Below are positions 6,653-6,856 of a DNA stretch of 6,856 nucleotides, in pieces (position 1 is the first letter of the stretch; every line of letters begins with the position of its first letter). The position numbers and the translations under genes are program-made. Below the pieces are notes generated by a model that was given only the letters and a program-made list of their open reading frames with translations, made no database searches and was not told where the DNA came from. The DNA is taken from the NCBI GenBank assembly GCA_946885815.1, contig CAMPHE010000092.1:1-6856 (forward strand), read 5' to 3'. Source of the stretch: an uncultured Arenimonas sp. (GTDB lineage Bacteria; Pseudomonadota; Gammaproteobacteria; Xanthomonadales; Xanthomonadaceae).

Positions 6653-6856
6653 CCGATCTCCTCGCCGCGCACCAGGCGGCGTGCGTCATTCACCATTCCG
6701 GCGAGGCTGCCACGGTACAGCCACACCAGCCCGCACATGCCGTACAGCGAAAGCGACGCGGGAAAGTTGGCACTGCGCATCGCCTCGAGCGCGCTCGGGT
6801 CCTGCCAGCGCCAGTAGAGCCAGTAGCTGCCGTCCACCGTGAACCAGGTCCAGAAC
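6649..6856 (-). CDS. C-terminal end of a hypothetical inner-membrane protein (5' end outside window)
   Basis: The frame is open to the right edge. The visible 68 residues end in ARRLVRGEEIG and stop at 6649-6651. GTG at 6835-6837 could serve as a start, but the codons upstream to the edge (FWTWFT) continue an aromatic, membrane-like sequence, so the gene is probably longer. An aromatic stretch rich in W and Y (YWLYWRW) is followed by a hydrophobic segment of about 18 residues (FPASLSLYGMCGLVWLY), then a short basic tail likely on the cytoplasmic side. The stop overlaps the start of the DUF1176 gene by four bases, placing it in the same operon. I cannot name the family from this fragment. Confidence 0.78.
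   Translation of the reverse strand, partial: FWTWFTVDGSYWLYWRWQDPSALEAMRSANFPASLSLYGMCGLVWLYRGSLAGMVNDARRLVRGEEIG
6658..6663 (-). promoter_or_regulatory. Ribosome binding site of the DUF1176 gene
   Basis: GAGGAG on the minus strand, five bases before the ATG at 6652, within the last codons of the upstream membrane-protein gene. It is the clearest Shine-Dalgarno sequence in the window and fixes this start. Its position inside the upstream gene fits coupled translation. Confidence 0.75.

Noticed and set aside
5429..6817. Plus-strand open frame opposite the DUF1176 gene (about 462 codons)
   Set aside because: Shadow frame: the minus strand has the signal peptide, DUF1176 motifs and a good ribosome site, and the plus-strand product is Arg/Ala/Val-rich without structure.

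Overview
The window comes from a very GC-rich bacterial chromosome. The gene content and the style of the secreted proteins suggest Gammaproteobacteria of the Xanthomonadaceae/Rhodanobacteraceae type (Lysobacter- or Luteimonas-like). The main clues are the 'G-Y-F-N-x3-G-x-G ... GLWYTY ... DGTPTWYYLQ' C-terminal module and a DUF1176 protein of the type seen in Xanthomonas relatives. This placement is inferred from protein style, not from a marker gene.

Left two thirds, plus strand (1-5173): two large secreted proteins lie head to tail. The first (3-1334) enters from outside the window, so only its C-terminal 443 residues are visible: a small beta domain, a pre-peptidase-C-terminal (PPC)-like domain and a two-part C-terminal module. 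The second (1403-5173, 1256 aa) is complete. It has a signal peptide, six NHL repeats likely to form a six-bladed beta-propeller, an Fn3-like domain, a Calx-beta-like domain, an Ig/cadherin-like domain, a segment with two acidic DADGD loops, and then the same tail as the first protein. The two genes are therefore paralogous over at least their last ~1.28 kb. A 68-base gap with a TATACT -10-like box separates them.

Right third, minus strand (5227-6856): a convergent gene group. Reading leftwards it holds the last 68 residues of an unrecognised membrane protein, a periplasmic DUF1176 protein coupled to it by a 4-base ATGA overlap, and a small helical protein of about 79-87 residues whose start codon is unclear. 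A perfect 8-bp hairpin lies just after the DUF1176 stop and overlaps a possible promoter for the small gene. Another 8-bp hairpin lies between the convergent ends of the plus- and minus-strand genes.

No RNA genes, CRISPR arrays, insertion sequences or phage genes were seen, and no recognisable defence or biosynthetic system. The most interesting content is the pair of modular secreted proteins with a common tail and, as far as can be seen, different front ends. Everything readable in the two large genes points to extracytoplasmic binding or scaffolding, with no catalytic domain visible in the window.
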